Source of the DNA: a virus
Direction: 5' to 3' (one strand)
DNA: 62,431 nt
Virus record (IMG/VR): IMGVR_UViG_3300034102_000985
Location: 1-62,431 of that record
Both the position numbers and the translations under genes were made by a program. This document shows, one piece after another, positions 1 through 9,981 of this stretch (its first letter is position 1; every line of letters begins with the position of its first letter). The notes under the pieces are model-generated. The model had not been told where the DNA came from and ran no database searches. It saw only the letters and a list, made by a program, of their open reading frames with translations.

Positions 1-3000
1 CCAGTTGCATTGATGGTAACTTGTCCAGTAGAACCAGAAAGACTTATATTTGAACCAGCAATAAGTGAAGTTACAATGCCAGTCAAGTTTGTTCCTGAAC
101 CAGTATAAGAAGTTGCAGTAACTACACCAATAAATGTTCCACCATCAGTACAATCAAGTTTTGTCGTAGTTACAACTCCAACACTTATTCCACGAGATGA
201 AGTATTTCCATAACCTAATGTTGTATTCAAATCTTGAGTATTTGCAAGAACATTAGATGCTTGAGTAACACCAATAATTGCACTTGGAGACACTGGAATA
301 GTTGGAGATGATTGTGCCGCAGTTGTTGTAAGTGCGATACCTGCGTGATTTCCGTTCCATAAAATTTGAATATAATCATTGGCATTTACAGTTACAATAT
401 ACTGCAGTGACGCTAATAAAAGACCATCTGGACCAGTTCCTTTTGCAACAATGTTATATCCAGAGTTACTGTTTGGAATATCTACTCCATTTTTTCTGAA
501 CCAAACATCAACATTTTGAATACTTGTATTGGTATTCCTAAAATGAAGGTCATAATTGATTGCATAAACTCCACCATAAGCAAAAGTAATTCTATTTGTG
601 GATGCAATACTAACTCCATTTGAAGAATATGTATTACCGATACTTACAAAGTTCCAAGTAGAAATTCCAGCATTTGTCTGTAAAGTAGTATCATAAAAAG
701 CACCATAATACCCAGTTTGACCAATACCAGCTCCAGTTGCATTGATTGTAACTTGTCCAGTTGAATTTGATACAGTAATACCAGTACCAGCAACGATAGA
801 AGTTACAATACCTGTTAGATTAGTTCCTGAACCAGTATAAGAAGTTGCAGTAACTACTCCAGCAAATGTTCCTCCATCAGTGCTTTGAAGTTGAGAAGAA
901 GTTACAATTCCAACAGTGATATTTGGGGAACCTGTAAGTCCTTGCGATGTTGATGATATTCCAGCAGTTCCAGCATATGTTGCAATTCCTGCAGTTGATG
1001 CATAAGTCGCAATACCAGCACTTGTGGAATAACCAGCAATTACTGCGTAGGTTGCAATACCAGCAACAGGTGCATAAGTCGTCGTGACTGTTGTGATACC
1101 AGACCCAAATCCATTCGAATATGAAATTGTAATTCCAGCACCTGCATAAATTTCATTAACAATTTTTGGTTTATTCAGAATAGAAGAGACACCAACTGTT
1201 GAAGTCCAATCACTATTGACTTGTGGAGTTGCACTAATAGTAATTTGCCCATTTGTGCCTGCCACACCAATTGCAGTACCAGCAATAATAGAGGTTACAA
1301 TACCAGTTAATCTTGAACCATTACCATAGTAAGAAGTTGCAGATACAACTCCAACATTAATTCCAAGTGCTGATGTATTTCCATTAGTAAGTACTGAATT
1401 TAAATCCTGTGTTCCAGTTGCATTAATTGTGACTGTACCAATTCCATTCACAGGAGATACTGAAACTCCAGTTCCTCCAATAATTTGATTAACAATAGTT
1501 GGTTTGTTTAGAATTGCAGTAACACCAGTTGTAGCATTCCAATCAGAATTAAGTTGTGTTCTTAGACCAGGAATTAAATCATAATGAGTTCCATTATGAA
1601 TTAACAAATCTCCATCTTGAAGATATAAGTCCCCGTTTAATCCAAAATTGGTTGTACCAAATCCAACTACTGTATATTGCCAACCTGCTTCTCCAGTTGC
1701 ATCTGTAATTGGAGGTGTATTGGTTGCAAGAGTATATAATCCTTTGTAGATAACAGCACCTTCAATAGTTGGAGGTGTCTCCCAAGACATTACATAATTA
1801 CCAGCAACATTAGTGACCTTAAGGAACTTATCTACAGTTCCTGCGGTTTGGGGTGGGAAATATGTTAATCGTGAATTATCATAGAAAGTAATACCACTAG
1901 TGCTACCTGTACCAGCAAAGGATAATCCTTCAGTATTAATTCTTAAATCTAATGTCTTTGTGATTGAACCAATCGGGGCATTATAAAATCTATACTCTGC
2001 ACCTTGAGCAGTATTTGTGAAGTTTTCTCTTGCATAAACTTCTATATTGTTTGCTGCAGGACCAGTTGGAAATGTAGTAGTACCAAAACCAACTGTACTA
2101 TAACGACTTAAGATATCTCCAAGAACTATTGAACTTGGAGATGCTGCAGTTCCACGAGCAGCACGACTGATATAAGCAGGGAATGCTCCAGTACCAAATC
2201 CATCATTCGTAATACGACTTACTGCACCATCATTACCAGTAATATGCAACATTCCACCAGCATTTATAACTGGTTGATATGCTCCATTAGTTGAACCAAT
2301 AATACTTACTCCACCAATATCACCTGCAGGAATAGTTGGAGGATAGAATTGAGTACGACCTGTGCGGTCACTATAAAATGATGTTCTATTACTACTATCT
2401 TCAATTCTTACTGAACGATTGAATATAATATCTGCAGTTGCACCAAGTTGTCCAATATAAACATCACGAGTACTATCTTTAATCTGTAAAGTATTATCTC
2501 TTAAAATCCATTCACCAACTTCTAAACCAGCACCACCTTGAATGTAGAAGTTTCCGTCTTTTGCACCAAGTGCTTGGTCATTTCCTAATGTTTCGTCCTG
2601 TACATAAATCGTACCAGTTCCAAACCAGATTTGTTTAAATCGTTTTGCGGGAGAACCCAATGACCATTCATTAGTCGTGTATGGGAGAATGTCCGAGTGA
2701 TTAACAATATTGCCACCAGGACCTGCATTCAAAGTAATATCAACATCATTTCCAGTAAGTATTGACATCCCCGCATTGACGGTTGCTCGTGCAAAAGTGA
2801 TTATTGCATCTTCTACTGGAAGAGGTATTCCTACTGGAAAGTTTTTATCGGTAATAATAACATTATTATATGCACCAGTACCAATACCAATAATTTTACT
2901 TCCGACTGGAATTGCTGCACCAGCAATCACATCATCTATCTGAAGTATTGGTGTGGGAACTGCTTTGAGTTCATAAACTGCATATGGAACACCAGTAATA

Positions 3001-4598
3001 CCATAGGTTAAACCATAACTTCCAATACCTAAATTTGCATAATCTCCGTGTTCAAGAACTACATTTAGATTTTCATTACCAATGTTAGCAACAATTGAAG
3101 AAATACCAGAAATAACAGAACCAACTGGAATGTTTAGTGCGGAAACACTAATTTGATTGTCGGTTGTATTTCCACGGTCCGTGACTGTATCCAGAGTTTC
3201 ATTACTTAAAAGTCCAGTAGTTCCAATACCAATATTTGTTGTGAATTCTGCGGTGTTTGTAGATGCATTCCAGATCAATACCCCACCATCATAAGCACTT
3301 GAATTTGTTGTAAGTCCAACAACATCATCCAGGTATCTAAATTTTGTTTCGCCACCACCACCAATTGTGGAGAGTTGTTGTTGGATGCGATTGAGGAACA
3401 GACGATAGTGTTGTTGTAGTTGGTCTAAAGTTACAAAATTTTGATCAAGTGGTGTGAGTGGATCGGAGTTCTTTGTATTTGGTGGTTCATTTAGAAGTCC
3501 TTCTTTGATGACCTCCTGCACAACAACTTCTGGTTCAATGCGAGAATATGTTTCTTTAATAAAATCAATCTTCCTCTCAAGACGATCAAGGTTCTCTTGA
3601 AGATTTCCAATAGGAATTTGATCAATCTCTGCGAATACTTCTTCTCTGAGAGCGACTAATTCTTTATGATTTTCTTGAAGATACTTATCTACATCTTCTA
3701 AACGAGTATCATATTCTTGAATATTCTCACCAAATTTTTTCAGATGTTGTTCATTAATTACAACATCTGCTTTGATATTTAAAATATCTGAAGAAACTTT
3801 GTCTTTAATAATCCCAACTTTTTCATTGATATTATCAATCCTATAACTCACATCTAAAGAAATAGTTTCAAACTTCTCTTCAATCACTTGAAGATGTGTA
3901 GAAGTTTCTTCTTGAAGTGATGTCTCAAGTTCTACAAATGCTTCATAAAGAGATTTAATAACCTGAGAATATTCTTCTAACTTTTCATTCTCTTTGGAAA
4001 CTCTACTTTCTACAATTTTGAAGAGTTTGTTATAAGTATTAGTTGTCCTTTTAACTTCGTCAGAAGTCTCTTGAAGGTGATTATTAAAATACTGAAGATT
4101 ATTATCAATAACTTCTGCAATGTTATGTACCGTGATATCTACATCTTCTTTGATACTTGAGATATTTTCTTCTACAACTTCTTTGAATTCATTAAACTTT
4201 TCACCAATGTTGATTTGATTTTTGGTGAATTGTTTTTTGAATTTTGGTAGTTCATCTTCTATAAGTTCTTCAACAATTTCAGTCAAACTTAAAACTGTTG
4301 TTCTGAATTCTTTTAGATCTTCTTTGTTTAGACCTTTAACCTGATTCTGAAGTGACTTGAAGTTCTCATCAAGAACCATCAACTGAGAAAGCATTGCATT
4401 CTCAAGGTCAGTTCTATCCAACTTCTCAGATAACTGTTGAGATAGTTGTTCTACCTTTTCCGATAGAATATTAACCTTATCAAAGTTATCACGGAAACGA
4501 TCATAAGTTTCCGTGATTTCTGTAGAAACCTCTGGAGAATTAAAAACTCCAGAAGTTTCTTTTTTATTAAAGAGATCTGATGGTTTTCTGAGCGTCAC
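1..4598 (-). CDS. Large coiled-coil structural protein with C1q/TNF-like domain (3' end outside window)
   Basis: I read this frame by hand from a GTG at 4598 to base 1 with no stop, so 1532 codons are visible and the C terminus is missing. An AGGGA five bases before the GTG fixes the start. Residues about 15-405 are charged, heptad-like and almost free of Gly and Pro, predicting a long coiled coil. A GGGG hinge lies near residue 410. Beyond it are beta-rich segments, including LGSPAKRFKQIWFGTGTIYV near 643, a motif common in phage tail proteins, and repeats of the type SYTGSGTNLTGIVTS. Residues about 1296-1425, from YYGAFYDTT onward, resemble a C1q/TNF jelly roll, usually a trimer. It lies where T4 has head-core genes 67/68 but looks like a trimeric fibre. 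Function is inferred. Confidence 0.8.
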   Translation of the reverse strand, partial: MTLRKPSDLFNKKETSGVFNSPEVSTEITETYDRFRDNFDKVNILSEKVEQLSQQLSEKLDRTDLENAMLSQLMVLDENFKSLQNQVKGLNKEDLKEFRTTVLSLTEIVEELIEDELPKFKKQFTKNQINIGEKFNEFKEVVEENISSIKEDVDITVHNIAEVIDNNLQYFNNHLQETSDEVKRTTNTYNKLFKIVESRVSKENEKLEEYSQVIKSLYEAFVELETSLQEETSTHLQVIEEKFETISLDVSYRIDNINEKVGIIKDKVSSDILNIKADVVINEQHLKKFGENIQEYDTRLEDVDKYLQENHKELVALREEVFAEIDQIPIGNLQENLDRLERKIDFIKETYSRIEPEVVVQEVIKEGLLNEPPNTKNSDPLTPLDQNFVTLDQLQQHYRLFLNRIQQQLSTIGGGGETKFRYLDDVVGLTTNSSAYDGGVLIWNASTNTAEFTTNIGIGTTGLLSNETLDTVTDRGNTTDNQISVSALNIPVGSVISGISSIVANIGNENLNVVLEHGDYANLGIGSYGLTYGITGVPYAVYELKAVPTPILQIDDVIAGAAIPVGSKIIGIGTGAYNNVIITDKNFPVGIPLPVEDAIITFARATVNAGMSILTGNDVDITLNAGPGGNIVNHSDILPYTTNEWSLGSPAKRFKQIWFGTGTIYVQDETLGNDQALGAKDGNFYIQGGAGLEVGEWILRDNTLQIKDSTRDVYIGQLGATADIIFNRSVRIEDSSNRTSFYSDRTGRTQFYPPTIPAGDIGGVSIIGSTNGAYQPVINAGGMLHITGNDGAVSRITNDGFGTGAFPAYISRAARGTAASPSSIVLGDILSRYSTVGFGTTTFPTGPAANNIEVYARENFTNTAQGAEYRFYNAPIGSITKTLDLRINTEGLSFAGTGSTSGITFYDNSRLTYFPPQTAGTVDKFLKVTNVAGNYVMSWETPPTIEGAVIYKGLYTLATNTPPITDATGEAGWQYTVVGFGTTNFGLNGDLYLQDGDLLIHNGTHYDLIPGLRTQLNSDWNATTGVTAILNKPTIVNQIIGGTGVSVSPVNGIGTVTINATGTQDLNSVLTNGNTSALGINVGVVSATSYYGNGSRLTGIVTSIIAGTAIGVAGTNGQITISATPQVNSDWTSTVGVSSILNKPKIVNEIYAGAGITISYSNGFGSGITTVTTTYAPVAGIATYAVIAGYSTSAGIATYASTAGIATYAGTAGISSTSQGLTGSPNITVGIVTSSQLQSTDGGTFAGVVTATSYTGSGTNLTGIVTSIVAGTGITVSNSTGQVTINATGAGIGQTGYYGAFYDTTLQTNAGISTWNFVSIGNTYSSNGVSIASTNRITFAYGGVYAINYDLHFRNTNTSIQNVDVWFRKNGVDIPNSNSGYNIVAKGTGPDGLLLASLQYIVTVNANDYIQILWNGNHAGIALTTTAAQSSPTIPVSPSAIIGVTQASNVLANTQDLNTTLGYGNTSSRGISVGVVTTTKLDCTDGGTFIGVVTATSYTGSGTNLTGIVTSLIAGSNISLSGSTGQVTINAT

Positions 4599-4628
4599 TT
4601 TTATCCCTAATCTTCGTCATTATAAAGA

Positions 4629-4636
4629 TATTTATT
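4629..4636 (-). promoter_or_regulatory. T4-type late promoter box (AATAAATA) for the coiled-coil gene
   Basis: The minus strand reads AATAAATA, seven of eight bases of the T4 late consensus TATAAATA. It lies in the gap after the 50-residue gene, 31 bases before the GTG start. Confidence 0.5.
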
Positions 4637-4665
4637 CCATAACAAAAATTTAAATTTTTTGTTTT

Positions 4666-4818
4666 TTATTGCTCTTGTCCACCAAATAATGCAGTACCTG
4701 CAGCAGGTCTTAAACCTTCAATCTTTTCTGCAGATTTTGCAAAAAGTAATTCTTTAATTTTATCACTGACTTGTGAGGGTGATTCGTCAGAAATAATCAT
4801 GTCTAAAAGATCGTCCAT
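4666..4818 (-). CDS. 50-residue acidic protein, candidate gp67-like prohead core protein
   Basis: An ATG frame of 50 codons ending in TAA lies between the portal gene and the coiled-coil gene. It begins MDDLLDMIISDESPSQVSDK and ends ALFGGQEQ. A helical stretch, DKIKELLFAKSAEKIEG, occupies the middle. T4 has small prohead-core gene 67 directly after portal gene 20, and many marine T4-like phages have a similar tiny protein with a LLFAK-type helix there, so a scaffold-core role is likely. The evidence is position, size and composition only. A late-promoter box sits 30 bases upstream. The ribosome-binding site is weak. Confidence 0.7.
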   Translation of the reverse strand: MDDLLDMIISDESPSQVSDKIKELLFAKSAEKIEGLRPAAGTALFGGQEQ

Positions 4819-4847
4819 TGCTTTAAATTAATCAAAATGTTTGTTTT

Positions 4848-4855
4848 TATTTATC
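4848..4855 (-). promoter_or_regulatory. T4-type late promoter box (GATAAATA) before the gp67-like gene
   Basis: GATAAATA on the minus strand lies just past the TAG stop of the portal gene, 30 bases before the gp67-like ATG. It matches the T4 late consensus in seven of eight positions. Confidence 0.5.
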
Positions 4856-4856
4856 A

Positions 4857-6524
4857 CTAAACTTGAGTTGACTTTTCATCTGCTGAAGGTTCAATAGGAA
4901 CTTTTCCAGATGCACCATTAATATTATCTCCACCAGTTTGACTGGTATCCATTGGCATACCAGTCATTGGATCAATTGGGGCATTAGGATCTGGAATAAT
5001 TCCATCTTTAATTTCTTTCTTAATCAATATATCTTGCTCTACAATTTCTTCATCAGTTTGGCGAAGAATTTTACGACGAACATAATCCTGAGAATAATAC
5101 TTACCAATATATGGTTCGGCAGTTGCAGCCATATTAAGTCTCTCAGTCATTAACTCTGCTTCTTTCAATTCAGAGAAGTGATTATCGTATAAGAAATCAT
5201 ATTGGATATGCTCTCTCATAATATTCCAATCTTCTGGAGTAATAATGTTCTTAAGAATTAATTGGGTCTTAAGCATATCATTAAATAAATTTGAAAAACG
5301 CTTTCTTAAACGTCCAACAAATTTAGTAAATTTTAGTTCGTCTCTTAAAATCTCAGATGAACGACCTAAATTAAATCCACCTTCTCCTTCCATTCTTGAT
5401 GGTGGGACATTTAACGAGCGATATAACTTACTCTGGAAATATTTAATATCTGTAATTTCTCCAAGATTTTGACCACCAGGTAGAGTTGTGATTTCAGTTC
5501 CTCTACCACCTTCACGGCGAGGTAACCAAAAATCTTCAAGCATACTCATGAATTTTTTATCATCACGGATTTCTCCAGTTGATGCATCATATACGAGTTT
5601 GTTGCGATAACGCATCATAACATCACGAAGATATTGTTCTGCCTTAATCTTAGGAAGATTACCGACATCGATGTAGAAAATTCTACGCTCTGGTGCTCTA
5701 GATAATCTATAAATTACAAGACTATCCTCAATCATTCTAAGTTGATTGAGTGATTTAATTGCTTTGTGTAGATATGAAAGTGTAGTTCCTTTATTTCTAT
5801 CTACTAATCCTGAGGTACAATATGAAACTGCATCTCTAGAAATTTTAATTCCACCACTAGTTTGAGTTGAAACTCTACTATTAACAGTTCCAATTGGAGA
5901 TTGTGATGATGGATTATAAATGAAGTACTCTTCAATTTCTGGGAATTCATAATCCATTGGATTTTCACTAATCCCATTTAGTGATTTTTGATTATTATTT
6001 TTTGTCCCTTTATTCACAGATTGTCTAACATAACGCATTTTTAAAGCGTCAATATATCTTAATTCCTGAATACCTTCTTGTGGTTTCTTTAAATCAATTA
6101 CTTTATGATAATAAAGACGACCATCAATATACCAATTCCTATAAATTTCGTGGCACTTTTTATCAAAATCCAATAACTCTAGAATACGCTTAAATTCTTC
6201 TCTAATCTTTTTCTTTATACCATCACTTGCATTTAGATTCGATAATTCTATTTGAACAGGACTATCATTAGTATCGCTTACAATAGCTTCGTTTACAATA
6301 TCTTCAATGGCACTATCACATTCTGGGTGAAGTGCCATTTCACGATATCTTTTAATTAAATCATATTCAGTTCTATAAACACCTTCAATATCTACATATG
6401 AACCAAAAAAACCACTAGTTAAATAGTGGTCAACCCCGTCCTCATTATTTTGAGGAACGGGGGAAACTACAGATGGAGATGTTTTTTGTTTATCGTCAAT
6501 AGAAAATCCAAATAATTTCGCCAT
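4857..6524 (-). CDS. 20: Portal vertex protein gp20
   Basis: This is the portal protein of T4-like phages, which forms the dodecameric ring at the unique head vertex. DNA enters through it, and it docks gp17 during packaging and the neck afterwards. Its 555 residues compare with 524 in T4. Family features include the YREMALHPECDSAIEDIVNE segment near residue 65, GRLYYHKVID near 155, a central ELRYIDALKMRYVR region, and RAPERRIFYIDVGNLPK before the clip and stem region. The C terminus, after about 510, is Pro/Gly/Asp-rich and probably disordered. It follows gp19 after 33 bases containing a late-promoter box. Synteny gp17-18-19-20 makes the call secure. Confidence 0.97.
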   Translation of the reverse strand: MAKLFGFSIDDKQKTSPSVVSPVPQNNEDGVDHYLTSGFFGSYVDIEGVYRTEYDLIKRYREMALHPECDSAIEDIVNEAIVSDTNDSPVQIELSNLNASDGIKKKIREEFKRILELLDFDKKCHEIYRNWYIDGRLYYHKVIDLKKPQEGIQELRYIDALKMRYVRQSVNKGTKNNNQKSLNGISENPMDYEFPEIEEYFIYNPSSQSPIGTVNSRVSTQTSGGIKISRDAVSYCTSGLVDRNKGTTLSYLHKAIKSLNQLRMIEDSLVIYRLSRAPERRIFYIDVGNLPKIKAEQYLRDVMMRYRNKLVYDASTGEIRDDKKFMSMLEDFWLPRREGGRGTEITTLPGGQNLGEITDIKYFQSKLYRSLNVPPSRMEGEGGFNLGRSSEILRDELKFTKFVGRLRKRFSNLFNDMLKTQLILKNIITPEDWNIMREHIQYDFLYDNHFSELKEAELMTERLNMAATAEPYIGKYYSQDYVRRKILRQTDEEIVEQDILIKKEIKDGIIPDPNAPIDPMTGMPMDTSQTGGDNINGASGKVPIEPSADEKSTQV

Positions 6525-6551
6525 TATTAAAGTTGTACTAAATTGATATAC

Positions 6552-6559
6552 TATTTATT
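6552..6559 (-). promoter_or_regulatory. T4-type late promoter box (AATAAATA) for gp20
   Basis: AATAAATA on the minus strand overlaps the stop of the tube gene and lies 28 bases before the portal ATG. Confidence 0.5.
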
Positions 6560-7163
6560 ATACAATCTCAGTTCCATTTTGATCGCCAGTAGTACCAGCA
6601 GACCACCACTGAACTTGGAATTCTACAGTAAATTCTTCAATTGTATCTGAAGTGTCGTAAGATAATTCAATTTGAGATACGTTTGTTGGGAATATATCGT
6701 AGAATTTGTACACTCTTAATGGATTGTGTGATGCTGAATTTGTATTTGACGTGGATTCCTTAGTTTGACCTCTTCCAAGTTGATACACATAAGCATCAAC
6801 CATGTAAGATGCTGGTCTGGTAGCACCAGTTCCATTGCTCAATTTATTCATCTGGTTCATCCACTGCTCAAATTTTGTCCTTAACTGGAAATCTTCATCA
6901 TTAATAACAGTTACTGTCCAGGTATCAAAAGTCCTGTCACCAGCAACTTTCAAAATACGTCCTCTGAAAGGAACATCAATTGGGGCAACGTTTGATGCTG
7001 GTAATGCGGCAGCTTTGCATAAGAAGTTAAACTTCTCATCATTCCAACCATTTACAAAAGATGGGAATGATGGAATTGCAACTTCAAATAGATTGGGTCT
7101 TGCTGCACCACCAGCAAGTTGAGATTTGAAATCGGTGATTGTTCTAATGTTTCTCGCTGTCAT
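6558..7163 (-). CDS. 19: Tail tube protein gp19
   Basis: This is the inner tail tube subunit, which stacks in hexamers inside the sheath. At 201 residues it is slightly longer than T4 gp19 (163). The start MTARNIRTITDFKSQLAGGA and the segments RPNLFEVAIPSFP, VAPIDVPFRGRILKVAGDRTFDTWTVTV and YDTSDTIEEFTVEFQVQWW are typical of this phage tube fold. It follows the sheath gene after 33 bases, the only gap of this size with no NATAAATA box, so it is probably co-transcribed with gp18. A perfect AGGAGG nine bases upstream fits the high expression expected of a tube subunit. Confidence 0.96.
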   Translation of the reverse strand: MTARNIRTITDFKSQLAGGAARPNLFEVAIPSFPSFVNGWNDEKFNFLCKAAALPASNVAPIDVPFRGRILKVAGDRTFDTWTVTVINDEDFQLRTKFEQWMNQMNKLSNGTGATRPASYMVDAYVYQLGRGQTKESTSNTNSASHNPLRVYKFYDIFPTNVSQIELSYDTSDTIEEFTVEFQVQWWSAGTTGDQNGTEIV

Positions 7164-7171
7164 TTTAGGTT

Positions 7172-7177
7172 CCTCCT
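7172..7177 (-). promoter_or_regulatory. Strong ribosome-binding site (AGGAGG) of gp19
   Basis: Minus-strand AGGAGG at ideal spacing before the tube ATG is the best Shine-Dalgarno match I saw in the window. Most other starts here have only partial matches. Confidence 0.8.
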
Positions 7178-7196
7178 TTAGTGTTAATTAAAATAA

Positions 7197-9938
7197 TTAA
7201 ACTCTTCCAGCGACTTCTTCAAAGCTAACACCTGTACGGGTAGCAACAAAAGTAAGAGTTATGTAATTAATTGATTTCGCAGGCTTCAGATAAATGTCTG
7301 CTCTAAATTCATTGTTATCAATTACATCAGGAGTGTTATTTGTTTCATCACAAACTACGAGATAGTCATAAACACCTCTCTTTGCTTGAACATCACGTAA
7401 ATAAGGTTCCACAATGTTAACAAAGTTTGCTCTTGTTAACTGATCATTAAACTCAAATAGTTGAGATTGTGCTGCTTTTTCTAGTGCTTGCTCAATAGTT
7501 AAGAATAATCTGCGAACGTTAATTCTATCAAAAGCAGATTGATAAGCAAGAGCAGTCTTATCACCGAACAAGATGATACCACCACCAGGTTGATTGATGA
7601 TGCTATTAACTCTTGCTGGATATAATCTATCTCTTTGTGCTTTATTTGGGTTATATGATAATTTAATTGCATTTAATATGTTGCCTCTTTGTTGTCCTGC
7701 AGGGGAGAACCAAGGATATGCAACAATATTAGTTCTGCACATTAATCCAGCAATATCAGCATTACATGGAATATATCTAAACAGATTATTAAATCTATCG
7801 TAAGTATACTTATACCCACTATCAAATACCGCATATGATGACGAGGTTAATGCACTGAAGAATTCAATAATATTTTCAGTTTGCGTATTTGAGTTAGTGA
7901 TATCAACTACGCTTCCTCTATGAGGAGAAATAACAGCAACACAATCCTTTCTCGCTTCAGCAATAGCAATCAAATTATTTGCCTTTGCTTGAGAATCTGC
8001 AATATCATCTAATCCAGGACCATTAATTAAATAGTCCACTGCAATCTCATCTCTATTATCAAATAATCTGTAAGAGGACTGAATATCACCTAACGATGCT
8101 TTAAATCCTCCAGTTACACTATAATCAACACCGTTAGTTAAGTTATAGCAAACAGGACCAACAGAACTGAAAACTACATCTTGAGCATTTTCATCCCATA
8201 AACCTGCTGCAGTGCTATAGACTGAAAAACTAGTTGAAAATCCAGTAGAAGTTGGAGTTGTGCGATGATAATTATCAATACTTTGTGATGGATTTGATGC
8301 AGCGTAAATATATTTTGAATAATTTGCGAGATAGTTCTTATACCAAATCTTTTGTGGAGAATTTACACTTGAAATCGTGTCAGCAGCTTTTGATAAATTA
8401 ACGTGCTTTTCAAGAATACTTCCTTGAATACCAGTTACATCTCCACTATCATCAACTAATACGACATGCAATCCGTCATTTCTACCGTTTCTTTCAGCAA
8501 CATAATTGTTTGTTGTTGGTTTTGGTGCGATAGATTTCCAATAAACTATGGAGTTGTCTAATCCTAAAGTTTGCTCACCATACCAGTCTACAGCATCAAT
8601 GACCTCAACTCTTGCCTGCGATTCTGTAACTGTTAAGATGATCTTATCATCTCTCAATGTGCTTACTGTTAATATTAGGTTATTTGCTGGAGTTGAACCT
8701 CCAATAGAAGTTCCAGCAATACTTACAGTAGTTCCAACTCCATAAGATCCACCTGGATTGGTGATACTTACAGTACTAATACCACCAACACCATCTCTGA
8801 AGACTGTGAATAAAGCACCAGTTCCAAGAGTACTTACACCAGAAACTGATGAATAAGTTGTATTTGCTTGTGCAAGTAATGTAGTTGCCGCACCAACAGT
8901 GATTTGATTAATTGCACCATTTGTTAGACTATACCCACCTACTGAAGTTCCAGGTATAGTGATAGTTGCTCCTACAGTATAACCAAGTCCAGAATTAACT
9001 ACAACTGCTGATTGTACACCACCATTTGTATTATTTCTAGTAATGTTGAATGTCGCTCCTGAAGCAGAACCAGAAGAGGTTCCAGCAACTCCAGTATAAA
9101 CTTCACCTTGTTCACCATCAATAACACTGAAAGTAGTAACTCCAACTGAACCAACGGAATCCTGTGGTGATACTAAATTTCCAATGTTATTGATTGAATT
9201 GATTCTATTTCCAACTAGGAATGATGCAAATTGATTATTTTCAGCATAATCAATTGGGTATTCAGTTCCAGCTGCAGAAACTCTAGAAATAATCTTTACA
9301 GCAATATCAGATTTATTTGATGCTAAAGATTTTGGGGTTATTTTTGTAACAATACCTTTTAAATAACCGTTAAAAACTGCTGTAGTTCCAGTTCCAGGAA
9401 TTACATTTCCAGAAATGTCTACGGTTACTCCATATCCAACTTGAAATCCTAAATTTTCAGGATTAGTTGTTCCTATACCAATAATTTGATCTGCTAAATC
9501 ATCGATGATACAGACTTTTAAATTGTTAGCCCAAAATCCTGGATCTTTTGCTGCAAAATAAAAACTCGATGATGTGGTTGAATAATTCGTTAGATAATCA
9601 TCAAAATTTTTGATTTTAACATCTATTGATGATCCACCAACAGAAACGTTAGAATTCTTTAATTCTGCACCATCAGTTCTAACAACTTTTAAAATACCAC
9701 CATATGAGAGATATGATGATGCACTCATCCAATATTCGTATTGGTTATCTCTAGATGTTGGTGAACCAAAAACATCTAATAATTGTTGCTCTGTAGTAAT
9801 GTCAGTTGGTTCATTTACTGGACCCTTTTTAAAAGGTCCTGCAATAGCACCAATATTATCTAATACGTTTTCAGCTCTCCCAACAGTTAAGTCAACTTCC
9901 CTGACTAATATACCAGGAGATAATTGAGGAGTTGCCAT
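7197..9938 (-). CDS. 18: Tail sheath protein gp18 with an inserted repeat domain
   Basis: This is the contractile sheath subunit, which drives tail contraction. The N terminus ATPQLSPGILVREVDLT and the C-terminal domain (VNIVEPYLRDVQAKRGVYDY, NNEFRADIYLKPAKSINYI) are typical of gp18 and carry the strands that link neighbouring subunits. The protein has 913 residues against 659 in T4. Much of the excess lies at residues about 260-430, a Gly/Ser/Thr-rich block with two GxGY-type repeats, NSGLGYTVGATITIPGTS and NPGGSYGVGTTVSIAGTS. Such an insert in the outer domain should face outwards. An AGGAG lies six bases upstream of the ATG, and a late-promoter box sits 36 bases upstream. Confidence 0.97.
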   Translation of the reverse strand: MATPQLSPGILVREVDLTVGRAENVLDNIGAIAGPFKKGPVNEPTDITTEQQLLDVFGSPTSRDNQYEYWMSASSYLSYGGILKVVRTDGAELKNSNVSVGGSSIDVKIKNFDDYLTNYSTTSSSFYFAAKDPGFWANNLKVCIIDDLADQIIGIGTTNPENLGFQVGYGVTVDISGNVIPGTGTTAVFNGYLKGIVTKITPKSLASNKSDIAVKIISRVSAAGTEYPIDYAENNQFASFLVGNRINSINNIGNLVSPQDSVGSVGVTTFSVIDGEQGEVYTGVAGTSSGSASGATFNITRNNTNGGVQSAVVVNSGLGYTVGATITIPGTSVGGYSLTNGAINQITVGAATTLLAQANTTYSSVSGVSTLGTGALFTVFRDGVGGISTVSITNPGGSYGVGTTVSIAGTSIGGSTPANNLILTVSTLRDDKIILTVTESQARVEVIDAVDWYGEQTLGLDNSIVYWKSIAPKPTTNNYVAERNGRNDGLHVVLVDDSGDVTGIQGSILEKHVNLSKAADTISSVNSPQKIWYKNYLANYSKYIYAASNPSQSIDNYHRTTPTSTGFSTSFSVYSTAAGLWDENAQDVVFSSVGPVCYNLTNGVDYSVTGGFKASLGDIQSSYRLFDNRDEIAVDYLINGPGLDDIADSQAKANNLIAIAEARKDCVAVISPHRGSVVDITNSNTQTENIIEFFSALTSSSYAVFDSGYKYTYDRFNNLFRYIPCNADIAGLMCRTNIVAYPWFSPAGQQRGNILNAIKLSYNPNKAQRDRLYPARVNSIINQPGGGIILFGDKTALAYQSAFDRINVRRLFLTIEQALEKAAQSQLFEFNDQLTRANFVNIVEPYLRDVQAKRGVYDYLVVCDETNNTPDVIDNNEFRADIYLKPAKSINYITLTFVATRTGVSFEEVAGRV

Positions 9939-9973
9939 GTTTTGCTCCTAAGTCTCAGATTTGCTCTAAAAAA

Positions 9974-9981
9974 TATTTATT
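9974..9981 (-). promoter_or_regulatory. T4-type late promoter box (AATAAATA) for gp18-gp19
   Basis: AATAAATA on the minus strand lies in the 86-base gap between the zinc-ribbon gene and gp18, 36 bases before the sheath ATG. It would also serve gp19, whose own leader has no box. Confidence 0.55.

Noticed and set aside
2710-2943. Plus-strand open frame opposite the coiled-coil gene
   Set aside because: It lies wholly inside a continuous minus-strand coding frame and has no support of its own.
4570-4620. ATG at 4620 as the start of the coiled-coil gene
   Set aside because: That frame stops after 17 codons. The GTG at 4598 has a good ribosome-binding site and an open frame to base 1.
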